DNA of 10,733 nucleotides from Lysobacterales bacterium UBA5700. Lineage in GTDB: Bacteria > Pseudomonadota > Gammaproteobacteria > Xanthomonadales > Xanthomonadaceae. Made by a program: the position numbers and the translations under genes. Below, in pieces: positions 1 to 6,737 of the stretch. The notes beneath the pieces are model-generated. The model had not been told where the DNA came from. It was given only the letters and a program-made list of their open reading frames with translations, and did no database searches. Each line of letters opens with the position of its first letter. Position 1 is the first letter of the stretch. Location: contig DIHI01000001.1 of NCBI GenBank assembly GCA_002420085.1, forward strand, positions 1 to 10,733, in the 5' to 3' direction.

Positions 1-9
1 CTCTCGACT

Positions 10-98
10 ACCCGCAGGGCAAACAGAGAAAAGAGACTGGGCAGGCCCGAAAATAGGCCGATTTCGCGCATTCGGGCGGCATGGCACCCGCAGGGCAA
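10..98. repeat. 13-bp direct repeat pair and hairpin in the flank beyond ssrA
   Basis: The 13-mer ACCCGCAGGGCAA occurs at 10-22 and again at 86-98, with starts 76 bp apart. Between the copies lies an inverted repeat, GCCCGAA at 45-51 and TTCGGGC at 71-77, with a 19-nt loop. No reading frame here looks like a real protein. The region may be part of an intergenic repeat family or the edge of an element beyond the window; the sequence alone does not decide. Confidence 0.45.
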
Positions 99-108
99 TC
101 GCCCGGAA

Positions 109-125
109 CCCCGCGCCACGCGGGG
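109..125. repeat. Short GC-rich inverted repeat
   Basis: CCCCGCG at 109-115 and CGCGGGG at 119-125 form a perfect 7-bp stem with a 3-nt loop. It lies 14 bp beyond the ssrA terminator. It has no T-tract on either strand, so it is not a convincing intrinsic terminator. It could be a secondary transcript-end hairpin or part of an intergenic repeat. Confidence 0.35.
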
Positions 126-138
126 ATGCGCGCAAAGA

Positions 139-169
139 AAAAGGGCCCGGAGACGATCCGGGCCCTTTT
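139..169 (-). terminator. Intrinsic terminator of ssrA
   Basis: A perfect 12-bp inverted repeat, AAAAGGGCCCGG at 139-150 and CCGGGCCCTTTT at 158-169, encloses a 7-nt loop. Read on the minus strand the stem ends in five T residues, then C and TTT, and starts 4 nt after the tmRNA CCA end. The A/T flanks are symmetrical, so it could also stop plus-strand transcription, though no plus-strand gene clearly needs it. Confidence 0.9.
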
Positions 170-173
170 CAAT

Positions 174-527
<354 letters not shown>

Positions 528-547
528 GGGGAAACTCGTTCCCGGCC

Positions 548-576
548 AGTATGGGGGCAGGTGCAGGCGCTGGCAA
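548..576 (-). promoter_or_regulatory. Predicted sigma-70 promoter of ssrA
   Basis: On the minus strand, TTGCCA (576-571, five of six matches to TTGACA) and CATACT (553-548, four of six to TATAAT) are separated by exactly 17 bp. The expected start near 541 would give a leader of about 14 nt ahead of the mature 5' end at 527. That fits RNase P trimming of pre-tmRNA. It suggests ssrA is transcribed independently of smpB. This is a prediction by eye. Confidence 0.6.
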
Positions 577-730
577 GGGCAGGGCAGAGATCCGGTCATC
601 CGGATCGGCTGTCGTTCAGTCCGCAGCGGCGGTGTTCGACGTGGCTGGTCTGAGCAGGGGCCGCGCCTGATCAGGTCGGGCCCGGCCCCGCGCTTGGCCG
701 CGCTCGGTCGGGCATGGCTGGGCGGTGCTC

Positions 731-1219
731 TCAGGCATCGCGGTTGTGGCGACGCATGACTCGCTGCTTGTCACGCTGCCAGTCGCGGTCCTTGATCGCT
801 GCGCGCTTGTCGTGCTCCTGCTTGCCGCGAGCCAGGGCCAGTTCCAGTTTGACCTTGTTGCGCTTCCAATACATCGCGGTCGGGATCAGGGTGTAGCCGT
901 CGCGCTCGACGGCGCCGATCAGGCGGGTGATCTCGCGTTTGTGCAGGAGCAGTTTGCGGGTTCGTCGATCATCGGCGACGACGTGGGTGGAGGCGGAGAT
1001 CAGCGGGGTGATCTGGGCGCCGAACAAGAAGATCTCGCCGCTCTTGATCAGGGCGTAGGCGTCGCTCATGGCGATTCGACCCTGGCGCAGGGATTTCAGC
1101 TCCCAGCCTTGCAGGGCGATCCCTGCCTCGAAACGGTCGCCCAGGGCGTACTCGTGGCGCGCGCGCTTGTTGAGGGCGATGGTGCTTCCGGTATCCTTGT
1201 TTTCTTTCTTTTTCGACAT
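731..1219 (-). CDS. smpB: SsrA-binding protein SmpB
   Basis: SmpB (162 aa) is the obligate partner of tmRNA. It binds the tRNA-like domain and occupies the decoding centre, with its C-terminal tail in the empty mRNA channel. Recognisable family segments are [11 protein letters not shown] near the N-terminus, [53 protein letters not shown] and the tail [19 protein letters not shown]. The length is normal. The start at 1219 was preferred over an upstream in-frame ATG at 1282 because it has AGGA at 1230-1227 and gives the usual lysine-rich MSKKK start. The gene lies upstream of ssrA on the same strand, with about 200 bp before the tmRNA. It is divergent from ratA (72 bp apart). No clear terminator with a T-run is seen after it, so read-through toward ssrA is possible. 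Confidence 0.97.
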   Translation of the reverse strand: MSKKKENKDTGSTIALNKRARHEYALGDRFEAGIALQGWELKSLRQGRIAMSDAYALIKSGEIFLFGAQITPLISASTHVVADDRRTRKLLLHKREITRLIGAVERDGYTLIPTAMYWKRNKVKLELALARGKQEHDKRAAIKDRDWQRDKQRVMRRHNRDA

Positions 1220-1291
1220 GATCCGTTCCTGCTCGGCGCCATTGTCGCCGATGCCGGCGTTGCGGGCGAGGGCGGAAGGCATGGTAAGGCA

Positions 1292-1720
1292 ATGGCGGTG
1301 ATTCGGCGTTCGGCGTTGGTGCGATTGTCGGCGGCGGCGATGTTCGATCTGGTCAATGATGTTCGGTCATATCCTCGCTGGTTCGATTGGTGTCGCGCTG
1401 GCGAGGTGTTGTCGGTGTCGGAGACCGAGATGTTGGCGCGTCTGACCGTGCGGGTGGCGGGGGTGGAGACGGCGTTCACCACCCGCAATACCCTGGCGCG
1501 TCCGGCGCAGATCGATCTGGCACTGGAGCAGGGGCCGTTTCGGCATCTGCGCGGGGTGTGGACGTTCTCGGCCCTGGCCGAGGATGCCTGCAAGGTTGGT
1601 CTGGCGATGGATTTCGAGCCGGCCGGGCGCTGGCTGGGTTCGACCCTGGCCATGGGCTTCGAGCGGGTGGCGGACCGCATGGTCGATGATTTCTGTCGGG
1701 TGGCGCTGCGCCAGCCGTGA
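1292..1720 (+). CDS. ratA: RatA/Coq10-type START-domain protein
   Basis: A 142-aa protein of the polyketide cyclase/SRPBCC family. The N-terminus ([32 protein letters not shown]) is the classic start of RatA and of mitochondrial Coq10. Later segments GVWTFSAL and [32 protein letters not shown] form the end of the fold and its long C-terminal helix. In E. coli RatA was reported to block ribosomal subunit joining, whereas Coq10 homologues bind ubiquinone. Conserved pairing with ssrA-smpB and rnfH does not settle the function, and I would not assume a toxin. The start at 1292 has TAAGG at 1285-1289 upstream and gives the family's usual first residues. The next gene begins 14 bp after the stop. 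Confidence 0.92.
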   Translation: MAVIRRSALVRLSAAAMFDLVNDVRSYPRWFDWCRAGEVLSVSETEMLARLTVRVAGVETAFTTRNTLARPAQIDLALEQGPFRHLRGVWTFSALAEDACKVGLAMDFEPAGRWLGSTLAMGFERVADRMVDDFCRVALRQP

Positions 1721-1734
1721 TCGGGGGAGGGGGG

Positions 1735-2046
1735 ATGGAGGCGTCGATGGATGCAGTCGGGCCGGTGATGATCGAGGTCGAGGTGGTGTTCGCACGGCCG
1801 GAGCGTAGCTGGCGGGTGGCGCTGCGACTGCCGGTCGGGGCGACGGTGGCGGATGCCCTGTCGGCCGCCGATCTGCCGTCGCGGGTTCCGGGAGGTCTGG
1901 ATCTGGCCGATCTCGGGATCGGCATGCACGGCCATGCGGTGACCGCTTCAACCGTGCTCACCCAGGGTGATCGGGTCGAACTGTTGCGACCCCTGGTGGC
2001 CGATCCGAAGGAGGCGCGGCGCCGTCGATCGGCCGGTCGCGGCTGA
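1735..2046 (+). CDS. rnfH: RnfH family ubiquitin-fold protein (RatB)
   Basis: A 103-aa member of the RnfH family, small beta-grasp proteins related to ThiS/MoaD that are often paired with ratA. The signature is clear: IEVEVVFARPERSWRVALRLPVGATVADAL near the start and GDRVELLRPLVADPKEARRRR at the end, the hallmark C-terminal motif. Like other RnfH proteins it lacks a C-terminal Gly-Gly, so sulfur carriage is not supported. The cellular role is poorly known; the name comes from rnf clusters of nitrogen fixers. The start at 1735 is chosen for the strong GGGGAGG at 1724-1730. A GTG at 1717 overlapping the ratA stop and ATGs at 1747 and 1768 are alternatives. Very probably co-transcribed with ratA. 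Confidence 0.9.
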   Translation: MEASMDAVGPVMIEVEVVFARPERSWRVALRLPVGATVADALSAADLPSRVPGGLDLADLGIGMHGHAVTASTVLTQGDRVELLRPLVADPKEARRRRSAGRG

Positions 2047-2054
2047 GGCGGTGT

Positions 2055-2075
2055 GCCGCTGGAGCGATCAGCGGC
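2055..2075. terminator. Hairpin between convergent rnfH and bamE
   Basis: GCCGCTG at 2055-2061 and CAGCGGC at 2069-2075 form a perfect 7-bp stem around a 7-nt loop. It spans the bamE stop codon, 8 bp after the rnfH stop. Its location at a convergent gene end suggests a shared transcript-end structure. It lacks a T-run on either strand, so intrinsic termination is uncertain. Confidence 0.35.
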
Positions 2076-2448
2076 GCTTGTCGCGTTCGCGCGGGAGATT
2101 GCCGAAGCGGGTCATCTCCTTGGCTAGGCGGACTTCGTCATCGGGGAAGTGTTCGCCTTCCCAGCGCACCAGGGTGTCGCCGTCGAAGTAGAGGGTGAGG
2201 TTCTTGATCTCGGTCTTTCCGAAGCCCCGTCGCTGGGTCGAGAGGTAGTCCCAGCGCGACTGGTGGAAGGGATCGCTGATCGGTGGGCTGCCGAGCAGAA
2301 CCAGAACCTGGCGACGGGTCATGCCTTCCTGCAACTGTTCGACGTTCTTGGTCTGGACCAGGTTGCCCTGATGAACAGGTTGGCGGTAGATGATGCCGCA
2401 GCCGGTCATCGACACGGCGACGACGAGGGCGAGGGTTACAGTGCGCAT
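2068..2448 (-). CDS. bamE: Outer-membrane assembly lipoprotein BamE (OmlA/SmpA)
   Basis: BamE is a small lipoprotein of the BAM complex, which inserts beta-barrel proteins into the outer membrane. The 126-aa precursor starts MRTVTLALVVAVSMTGC, a short signal peptide with a lipobox. Cys17 should become the lipidated first residue. The next residue is glycine, not aspartate, consistent with Lol transport to the outer membrane. The BamE domain follows: YRQPVHQGNLVQ, the helix EGMTRRQVLVLLGSPPISDPF, then WDYLSTQRRG and a TLYFDGDTLVRWEG strand. The C-terminal extension DEVRLAKEMTRFGNLPRERDKRR is charged and slightly longer than in E. coli (about 113 aa). No strong Shine-Dalgarno precedes 2448, but this start is fixed by the signal peptide. 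bamE is divergent from fur (108 bp apart), an arrangement I recall from Xanthomonas (omlA-fur). Confidence 0.95.
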   Translation of the reverse strand: MRTVTLALVVAVSMTGCGIIYRQPVHQGNLVQTKNVEQLQEGMTRRQVLVLLGSPPISDPFHQSRWDYLSTQRRGFGKTEIKNLTLYFDGDTLVRWEGEHFPDDEVRLAKEMTRFGNLPRERDKRR

Positions 2449-2477
2449 CCGGGTTCGGGTTCGTGGAAAACATGCCG

Positions 2478-2487
2478 ATGATACACT
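2478..2487. promoter_or_regulatory. Possible overlapping -10 elements for bamE and fur
   Basis: The 108-bp bamE-fur gap is GC-rich except for a short AT-rich patch. It reads TATCAT on the minus strand (2483-2478) and TACACT on the plus strand (2482-2487), each four or more matches to TATAAT. Neither has a good -35 hexamer at 16-18 bp. Overlapping divergent promoters are plausible from position, but support is weak. I saw no convincing Fur box here. Confidence 0.28.
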
Positions 2488-2556
2488 GGGCCGGCCGCTC
2501 CGGGCCGACTGCGGGCCGAACGCCAGCCCCCCTGCCGACAACGCGCACTCGCTACG

Positions 2557-2982
2557 ATGGAAAACAACGATCTCCGTAAGGCCGGACTCAAGGTGACGCA
2601 TCCCCGGATGCGCATCCTCGACATTCTCGAAAACGCCCGACCGCGCCATCTCACCGCTGAAGACATCTACAAGCTGCTGCTCGACCGCGAGGAAGACATC
2701 GGTCTGGCGACGGTGTACCGGGTGCTGACCCAGTTCGAGGCCGCCGGGCTGGTCATCAAGCACAACTTCGAGGGTGGTCAGGCGGTGTTCGAACTCGATC
2801 GTGGCCACCATCACGACCACATGGTCGATGTCGAGTCCGGCAAGGTGATCGAGTTCTTCAGTGAGGAAATCGAGCGCCTCCAGCATGAGATCGCCGACAA
2901 GCACGGCTACATCATCCAGGGCCACAGTCTGGTGATGTATGTGCGCAAGAAGCCGGGCGCGGGTGGGCCCGGACGCGCCTGA
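2557..2982 (+). CDS. fur: Ferric uptake regulator Fur
   Basis: Fur is the Fe2+-responsive dimeric regulator of iron uptake and oxidative defence. The 141-aa protein begins MENNDLRKAGLKVTHPRMRILDIL and has the winged-helix recognition segment GLATVYRVLTQFEAAGLV (residues 49-66). The metal-binding hinge is VFELDRGHHHDHM (about 77-89), and C-terminal dimerisation follows in GKVIEFFSEEIERLQHEIADKHGY. Candidate metal ligands His31, Glu79, His86 and His88 are present. The two cysteines that bind structural zinc in E. coli Fur are replaced by Asp91 and Ser94, and the protein has no cysteine at all. Related Xanthomonas and Pseudomonas proteins also lack this pair. No Shine-Dalgarno is evident ahead of 2557. 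The family start makes it likely. It is convergent with speB, 47 bp apart, with no clear terminator between. Confidence 0.96.
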   Translation: MENNDLRKAGLKVTHPRMRILDILENARPRHLTAEDIYKLLLDREEDIGLATVYRVLTQFEAAGLVIKHNFEGGQAVFELDRGHHHDHMVDVESGKVIEFFSEEIERLQHEIADKHGYIIQGHSLVMYVRKKPGAGGPGRA

Positions 2983-3029
2983 ACCTGCCCGTCCGAGCCC
3001 ATCCCCGAGTCCGGCTGCCGGTTCGACGG

Positions 3030-4010
3030 TCAGCGCTGCACTTGCGGGAAGCGGGCCGCGTGGGCGGCGAGCAGTTCGTGGGCGATGCTGGCGCCAGCCA
3101 GGGCGGTGATCCCGGCGTGGTCGTAGGGCGGTGAGACCTCAACCACGTCCATGCCGATCAGATTCAGCCCGGCCAGGCCGCGAATCAGTTCCAGTGCGGT
3201 GGCGGTGGAGAAGCCGCCGACCACCGGGGTGCCGGTTCCGGGTGCGTAGGCCGGGTCGAGGAAGTCGATGTCGAAGCTGACGTAGCAGGGGCGAGCGCCG
3301 ACCCGATCGCGGATGGCGGCAATGGCGGCGTGACAGCCTTCGCGATGCAACCGGCGGGCGTCGTACACGGCGAAGCCGTGATCGTCCGGATTGCGGGTTC
3401 TCATGCCGAGTTGGATCGAATGTGCCGGGACGACCAACTCCTGGCGTGCGGCGTGGAAGAACATGGTGCCGTGGTCGATCCGATCGGCGGGATCGGTCCA
3501 GGTGTCGGAATGGGCGTCGAAGTGGATCAGCGACAACGGGCCGTGGATGCCATGCAGGGCGCGCAGGATCGGGTAGCTGATGAAATGATCGCCGCCCAGG
3601 GTCAGTGGAACCACGCCGCTGGCGAGAATCTCGCGGTAGCTGCGAAACAGTCTGTCCGGTACCGATTCCGGTCGGCCGGGATCGAAGAAGACGTCACCCC
3701 AGTCGCGCACGTCCAGTCGCTCCAGGGGGTCGAAGTCCCAGGCGTCAGGCGCGGCCCAGGCAAGCATGGCCGAGGCTTCGCGAATCGCCCGTGGGCCGAA
3801 CCGGGTGCCCGGTCGGCCGGTGGTGGCTAGGTCGAACGGCACTCCGATCACCGCGACATCGGCGCCGTCGAGGTGCTTGTCGAACCGGCGCCGGAGGAAG
3901 CTCAGTGCGCCCGAGTAGGTCGGTTCGACCAGGGTGCCGTAGGGGCTGTCCCGAGTGAAGGCCAGGTCGGTCTGGCCCGGAATGCTGTCCGATTGCGATC
4001 GGCCGGTCAT
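3030..4010 (-). CDS. speB: Agmatinase-family ureohydrolase
   Basis: A 326-aa enzyme of the arginase/agmatinase family that hydrolyses a guanidino compound to urea and an amine. Agmatinase gives putrescine. The binuclear manganese ligands are all visible: GGDH (His142), DAHSD (Asp165, His167, Asp169) and SFDID (Asp247, Asp249). DHGTMFF (179-185), LDPAYAPGTGTPVVGG and GMDVVEVSPPYD also match E. coli SpeB closely. 4-Guanidinobutyrase (GbuA) and 3-guanidinopropionase are close relatives, and either would fit an operon handling GABA or beta-alanine. The sequence favours agmatinase but does not prove it. It is the last gene of a four-gene minus-strand operon, starting 13 bp after the mmsA stop. There is no arginine decarboxylase nearby, so agmatine would have to come from elsewhere. 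No strong ribosome-binding site is visible; translational coupling to mmsA is likely. Confidence 0.88.
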   Translation of the reverse strand: MTGRSQSDSIPGQTDLAFTRDSPYGTLVEPTYSGALSFLRRRFDKHLDGADVAVIGVPFDLATTGRPGTRFGPRAIREASAMLAWAAPDAWDFDPLERLDVRDWGDVFFDPGRPESVPDRLFRSYREILASGVVPLTLGGDHFISYPILRALHGIHGPLSLIHFDAHSDTWTDPADRIDHGTMFFHAARQELVVPAHSIQLGMRTRNPDDHGFAVYDARRLHREGCHAAIAAIRDRVGARPCYVSFDIDFLDPAYAPGTGTPVVGGFSTATALELIRGLAGLNLIGMDVVEVSPPYDHAGITALAGASIAHELLAAHAARFPQVQR

Positions 4011-4023
4011 GATCGGCCGGCCA

Positions 4024-5571
4024 TCACTTCATCGTCGGCATCACGAACTCGGCTCCGGCGCGGATGCCGGTCGGCCAACGTGCGGTGATGGTCTTCAATC
4101 GGGTGTAGAAGCGCACGCCGTCCGGGCCATGCATGTGCAGTGGTCCGAACAGAGAGCGTTTCCAGCCACCGAAGCTGTGGAAGGCCATTGGCACCGGGAT
4201 CGGGACATTGATGCCGACCATGCCGGCCTGGACCCGATGTGCGAATTGTCGAGCGGCATCGCCATCGCGGGTGAAGATGGCGGTGCCGTTGCCGTACTCG
4301 TGACGATCGATCAGGTCCAGGGCGGCATCGAAGTCGTCCACGCGGACCACGCACAGCACCGGCCCGAAGATTTCCTCGCGGTAGATGCGCATGGTCGGGG
4401 TGACCCGGTCGAACAGGCAGCCGCCGAGGAAGAAGCCGCGCTCATGGCCAGCGATGCGCAGGTCGCGGCCATCGACCACCAGATCGGCGCCTTCTTCGAC
4501 GCCCAGATCGACGTAGGCACGGACCTTGTCGCGGTGCGGGCCGGTCACCAGCGGACCCATGTCGGGATTGCCGGTACAGCCAGGGCCGATCTTCAGCGCG
4601 CGCACCTGCGGCGCCAGTCGGGCGATCAAGGCATCGGCGGTGGCATCACCCACGCACACCGCGACCGAGATTGCCATGCAGCGTTCGCCGGCCGAGCCGT
4701 AACCGGCACCGAGCAGGGCATGGGTTGCCTGGTCGAGGTCGGCATCGGGCAGCACCACCATGTGGTTCTTGGCGCCGCCGAGCGCCTGCACGCGCTTGCC
4801 CTTGGCCGAGCCTCGGGCATAGATGTATTCGGCGATCGGGGTCGAGCCGACGAAGCTCAGTGCCTGCACCCGGTCGTCATCGATCAGAGCATCGACCGCC
4901 ACCTTGTCACCCTGAACGACGTTGAACACGCCGTCGGGCAGGCCGGCTTCCTTGAGCAGTCGGGCGATGATCAGTGCGGGGGTCGGGTCGCGCTCGGAGG
5001 GCTTGAGCACGAAGGTGTTGCCGCAGGCGAGGGCGATCGGGAACATCCACATCGGCACCATCGCCGGGAAATTGAACGGCGTGATGCCAGCGACCACGCC
5101 GAGTGGGGCATGTTCGCTCCAGGAATCGACATCGCGCCCGACGTTCATCGAGTGCTCGCCCTTGAGCAGGTGCGGAATACCGCAGGCGAACTCGACCACT
5201 TCGATGCCTCGGGTCAATTCGCCCTGGGCATCGGCCAGCACTTTGCCGTGTTCGGCATTGATGGCGCGGATCAGTTCGTCGGCATTGGCCTCCAGCAGCG
5301 ATTTGAACCTGAACAGCACCCGCGCCCGGCTCAGGGGCGTGGTTGCGGCCCACTCCGGGAAGGCTGCGGCAGCGCTGGCGACGGCAGCGGCGACATCGGC
5401 AGGTTCGGCCAGAGCGATCCGTCCGGTGACCTGACCGGTGGCCGGGTCGAACACGTCCGACTGGCGGCTACCGGTTCCGGCGAACGGCTGACCGTCGAGC
5501 CAGTGTGGAATCTGCCGTGGTGGCGTGTCGGCGTGGCTGGGTGCTGAATTTGTGATCGGATGGGCGCTCAT
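4024..5571 (-). CDS. mmsA: CoA-acylating (methyl)malonate-semialdehyde dehydrogenase
   Basis: A 515-aa aldehyde dehydrogenase of the MmsA/IolA/BauC type. It oxidises malonate or methylmalonate semialdehyde with NAD+ and CoA to acetyl-CoA or propionyl-CoA plus CO2. Diagnostic features are [12 protein letters not shown] (Asn167), KPSERDPT (Lys190), FVGST (about 240-244) and GERCMAIS with catalytic Cys298 next to Arg297. Where hydrolytic aldehyde dehydrogenases have the general-base glutamate, this protein has QALGGAKNH, with no Glu. That is the hallmark of the CoA-dependent branch. The C-terminal [11 protein letters not shown] motif is also typical. The start at 5571 has AAGGAA (5582-5577) and begins 19 bp after the ald stop. 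An ATG at 5643 inside ald lacks support. Behind a BauA-type aminotransferase, malonate semialdehyde from beta-alanine is the likeliest substrate (a BauC role). Valine catabolism is an alternative, but none of its other genes are here. Confidence 0.92.
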   Translation of the reverse strand: MSAHPITNSAPSHADTPPRQIPHWLDGQPFAGTGSRQSDVFDPATGQVTGRIALAEPADVAAAVASAAAAFPEWAATTPLSRARVLFRFKSLLEANADELIRAINAEHGKVLADAQGELTRGIEVVEFACGIPHLLKGEHSMNVGRDVDSWSEHAPLGVVAGITPFNFPAMVPMWMFPIALACGNTFVLKPSERDPTPALIIARLLKEAGLPDGVFNVVQGDKVAVDALIDDDRVQALSFVGSTPIAEYIYARGSAKGKRVQALGGAKNHMVVLPDADLDQATHALLGAGYGSAGERCMAISVAVCVGDATADALIARLAPQVRALKIGPGCTGNPDMGPLVTGPHRDKVRAYVDLGVEEGADLVVDGRDLRIAGHERGFFLGGCLFDRVTPTMRIYREEIFGPVLCVVRVDDFDAALDLIDRHEYGNGTAIFTRDGDAARQFAHRVQAGMVGINVPIPVPMAFHSFGGWKRSLFGPLHMHGPDGVRFYTRLKTITARWPTGIRAGAEFVMPTMK

Positions 5572-5590
5572 GGCAGTTCCTTGTGCGGGG

Positions 5591-6706
5591 TCATTCCAGT
5601 GCCTGGGCGGCCGGCACGTATTCGTAGCCGAGGTCGCGGGCAACCGCCTGGTAGGTGATCTTGCCCTCGTGGACGTTCAGGCCGTTGCCCAGGTGCGGAT
5701 CGTCGAGTACAGCCTGACGAGCCCCCTTGTTGGCCAACTGCACCGCAAACGGCAGGGTGGCATTGGTCAGTGCGAAGGTCGAGGTGCGGGCGACACCGCC
5801 CGGCATGTTGGCGACGCAGTAATGAATGATGCCGTCCACCTCGTAGGTCGGGTTCTGGTGGGTGGTCGGATGGCTGGTCTCGAAGCAGCCGCCCTGGTCG
5901 ATGGCGACATCGACCAGGACCGAGCCGGGCCGCATCAGGGCCAACTGATCGCGGGTGATCAGTTTCGGCGCCGATGCGCCGGGAATCAGCACGGCACCGA
6001 TGACCAGATCGGTCTCGGCGAGGTACTGCTCGATGGCGTCATGGGTCGAGTACAGGGTGGTCAGCCGATCGCCGTACAACTCATCGACATATTTGAGCCG
6101 GTTCAGCGAGCGGTCGAACACCGTGACATTGGCGCCCAGACCCATCGCCATGCGTGCGGCATTGAGGCCGACCACGCCGGCCCCCAGCACCATGACTTCC
6201 GCTGGACGCACACCGGGCACACCGCCGAGCAGGACGCCGGATCCGCCCTGGGCACGTTCGAGGGCATGGGCACCGGCCTGGATCGACATCCGGCCGGCGA
6301 CTTCGCTCATCGGTGCCAGCAGGGGCAGGCCGCCGGTGCGGTCGGTGACAGTCTCGTAGGCGATCGCCGTGCAGCCGGATTCGACCAGCAACCGGGTCTG
6401 CTCCGGGTCGGGCGCCAGGTGCAGGTAGGTGAACAGCACCTGGCCCTTGCGCAGCATCCGGCACTCGTTCGGTTGCGGTTCCTTGACCTTGATGATCATC
6501 TCGGCGCGCCGAAAGATATCTTCCGGCGAATCGACGATTTCCGCGCCAGCCTTGGCATAAAGCTCGTCGGTCAGGCCGATGGCCTTGCCGCCGTCCCGTT
6601 GCACCATGACCTGATGGCCGTGCGCGACCAGTTCGCGCGCGCCGGCCGGGGTGAGGCCGATCCGGTATTCGTGATTCTTGATTTCCTTCGGTACGCCGAT
6701 AAGCAT
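5591..6706 (-). CDS. ald: L-alanine dehydrogenase
   Basis: Catalyses reversible oxidation of L-alanine to pyruvate, ammonium and NADH. The 371-aa length matches the family exactly, and known catalytic residues fall at family positions: Arg15 (EYRIGLTP), Lys75 (IKVKEP), His96 (YLHLA) and Asp270 (DVAIDQGG), with Asn300 in CVANMPGGV. The Rossmann motif [10 protein letters not shown] begins at Gly175. N- and C-terminal catalytic segments are intact. Close relatives such as transhydrogenase alpha subunits or saccharopine dehydrogenase lack this full pattern. It is second in the operon, 31 bp after the aminotransferase and 19 bp before mmsA. This placement suggests a catabolic role: removing the alanine made by the aminotransferase and restoring its pyruvate. 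No strong Shine-Dalgarno is seen before 6706, but the start matches the universal [20 protein letters not shown] beginning. Confidence 0.96.
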   Translation of the reverse strand: MLIGVPKEIKNHEYRIGLTPAGARELVAHGHQVMVQRDGGKAIGLTDELYAKAGAEIVDSPEDIFRRAEMIIKVKEPQPNECRMLRKGQVLFTYLHLAPDPEQTRLLVESGCTAIAYETVTDRTGGLPLLAPMSEVAGRMSIQAGAHALERAQGGSGVLLGGVPGVRPAEVMVLGAGVVGLNAARMAMGLGANVTVFDRSLNRLKYVDELYGDRLTTLYSTHDAIEQYLAETDLVIGAVLIPGASAPKLITRDQLALMRPGSVLVDVAIDQGGCFETSHPTTHQNPTYEVDGIIHYCVANMPGGVARTSTFALTNATLPFAVQLANKGARQAVLDDPHLGNGLNVHEGKITYQAVARDLGYEYVPAAQALE

Positions 6707-6737
6707 GGGTGTGCTCGCTGTTGGCAGGGTGGGGGGG

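Noticed and set aside
725..1291. Long N-terminal extension of ratA back to 725
   Set aside because: The extension is antisense to smpB. RatA homologues start at the residue encoded at 1292, which also has a ribosome-binding site.
1292..2046. ratA-rnfH as a toxin-antitoxin system
   Set aside because: The RatA/RatB naming suggests one, but the proteins are a Coq10-like START domain and a ubiquitin-fold protein in a conserved housekeeping block. Nothing in the sequence supports toxin-antitoxin behaviour.
2449..2925. Long N-terminal extension of bamE back to 2925
   Set aside because: It would be antisense to fur and would bury the lipoprotein signal peptide, which must be N-terminal.
3955..5547. 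530-codon open frame on the plus strand opposite mmsA
   Set aside because: Its protein is rich in His, Asp, Gly and Ala with no recognisable domain. It mirrors mmsA, whose motifs and spacing are fully convincing. Long antisense frames are expected in GC-rich genes.
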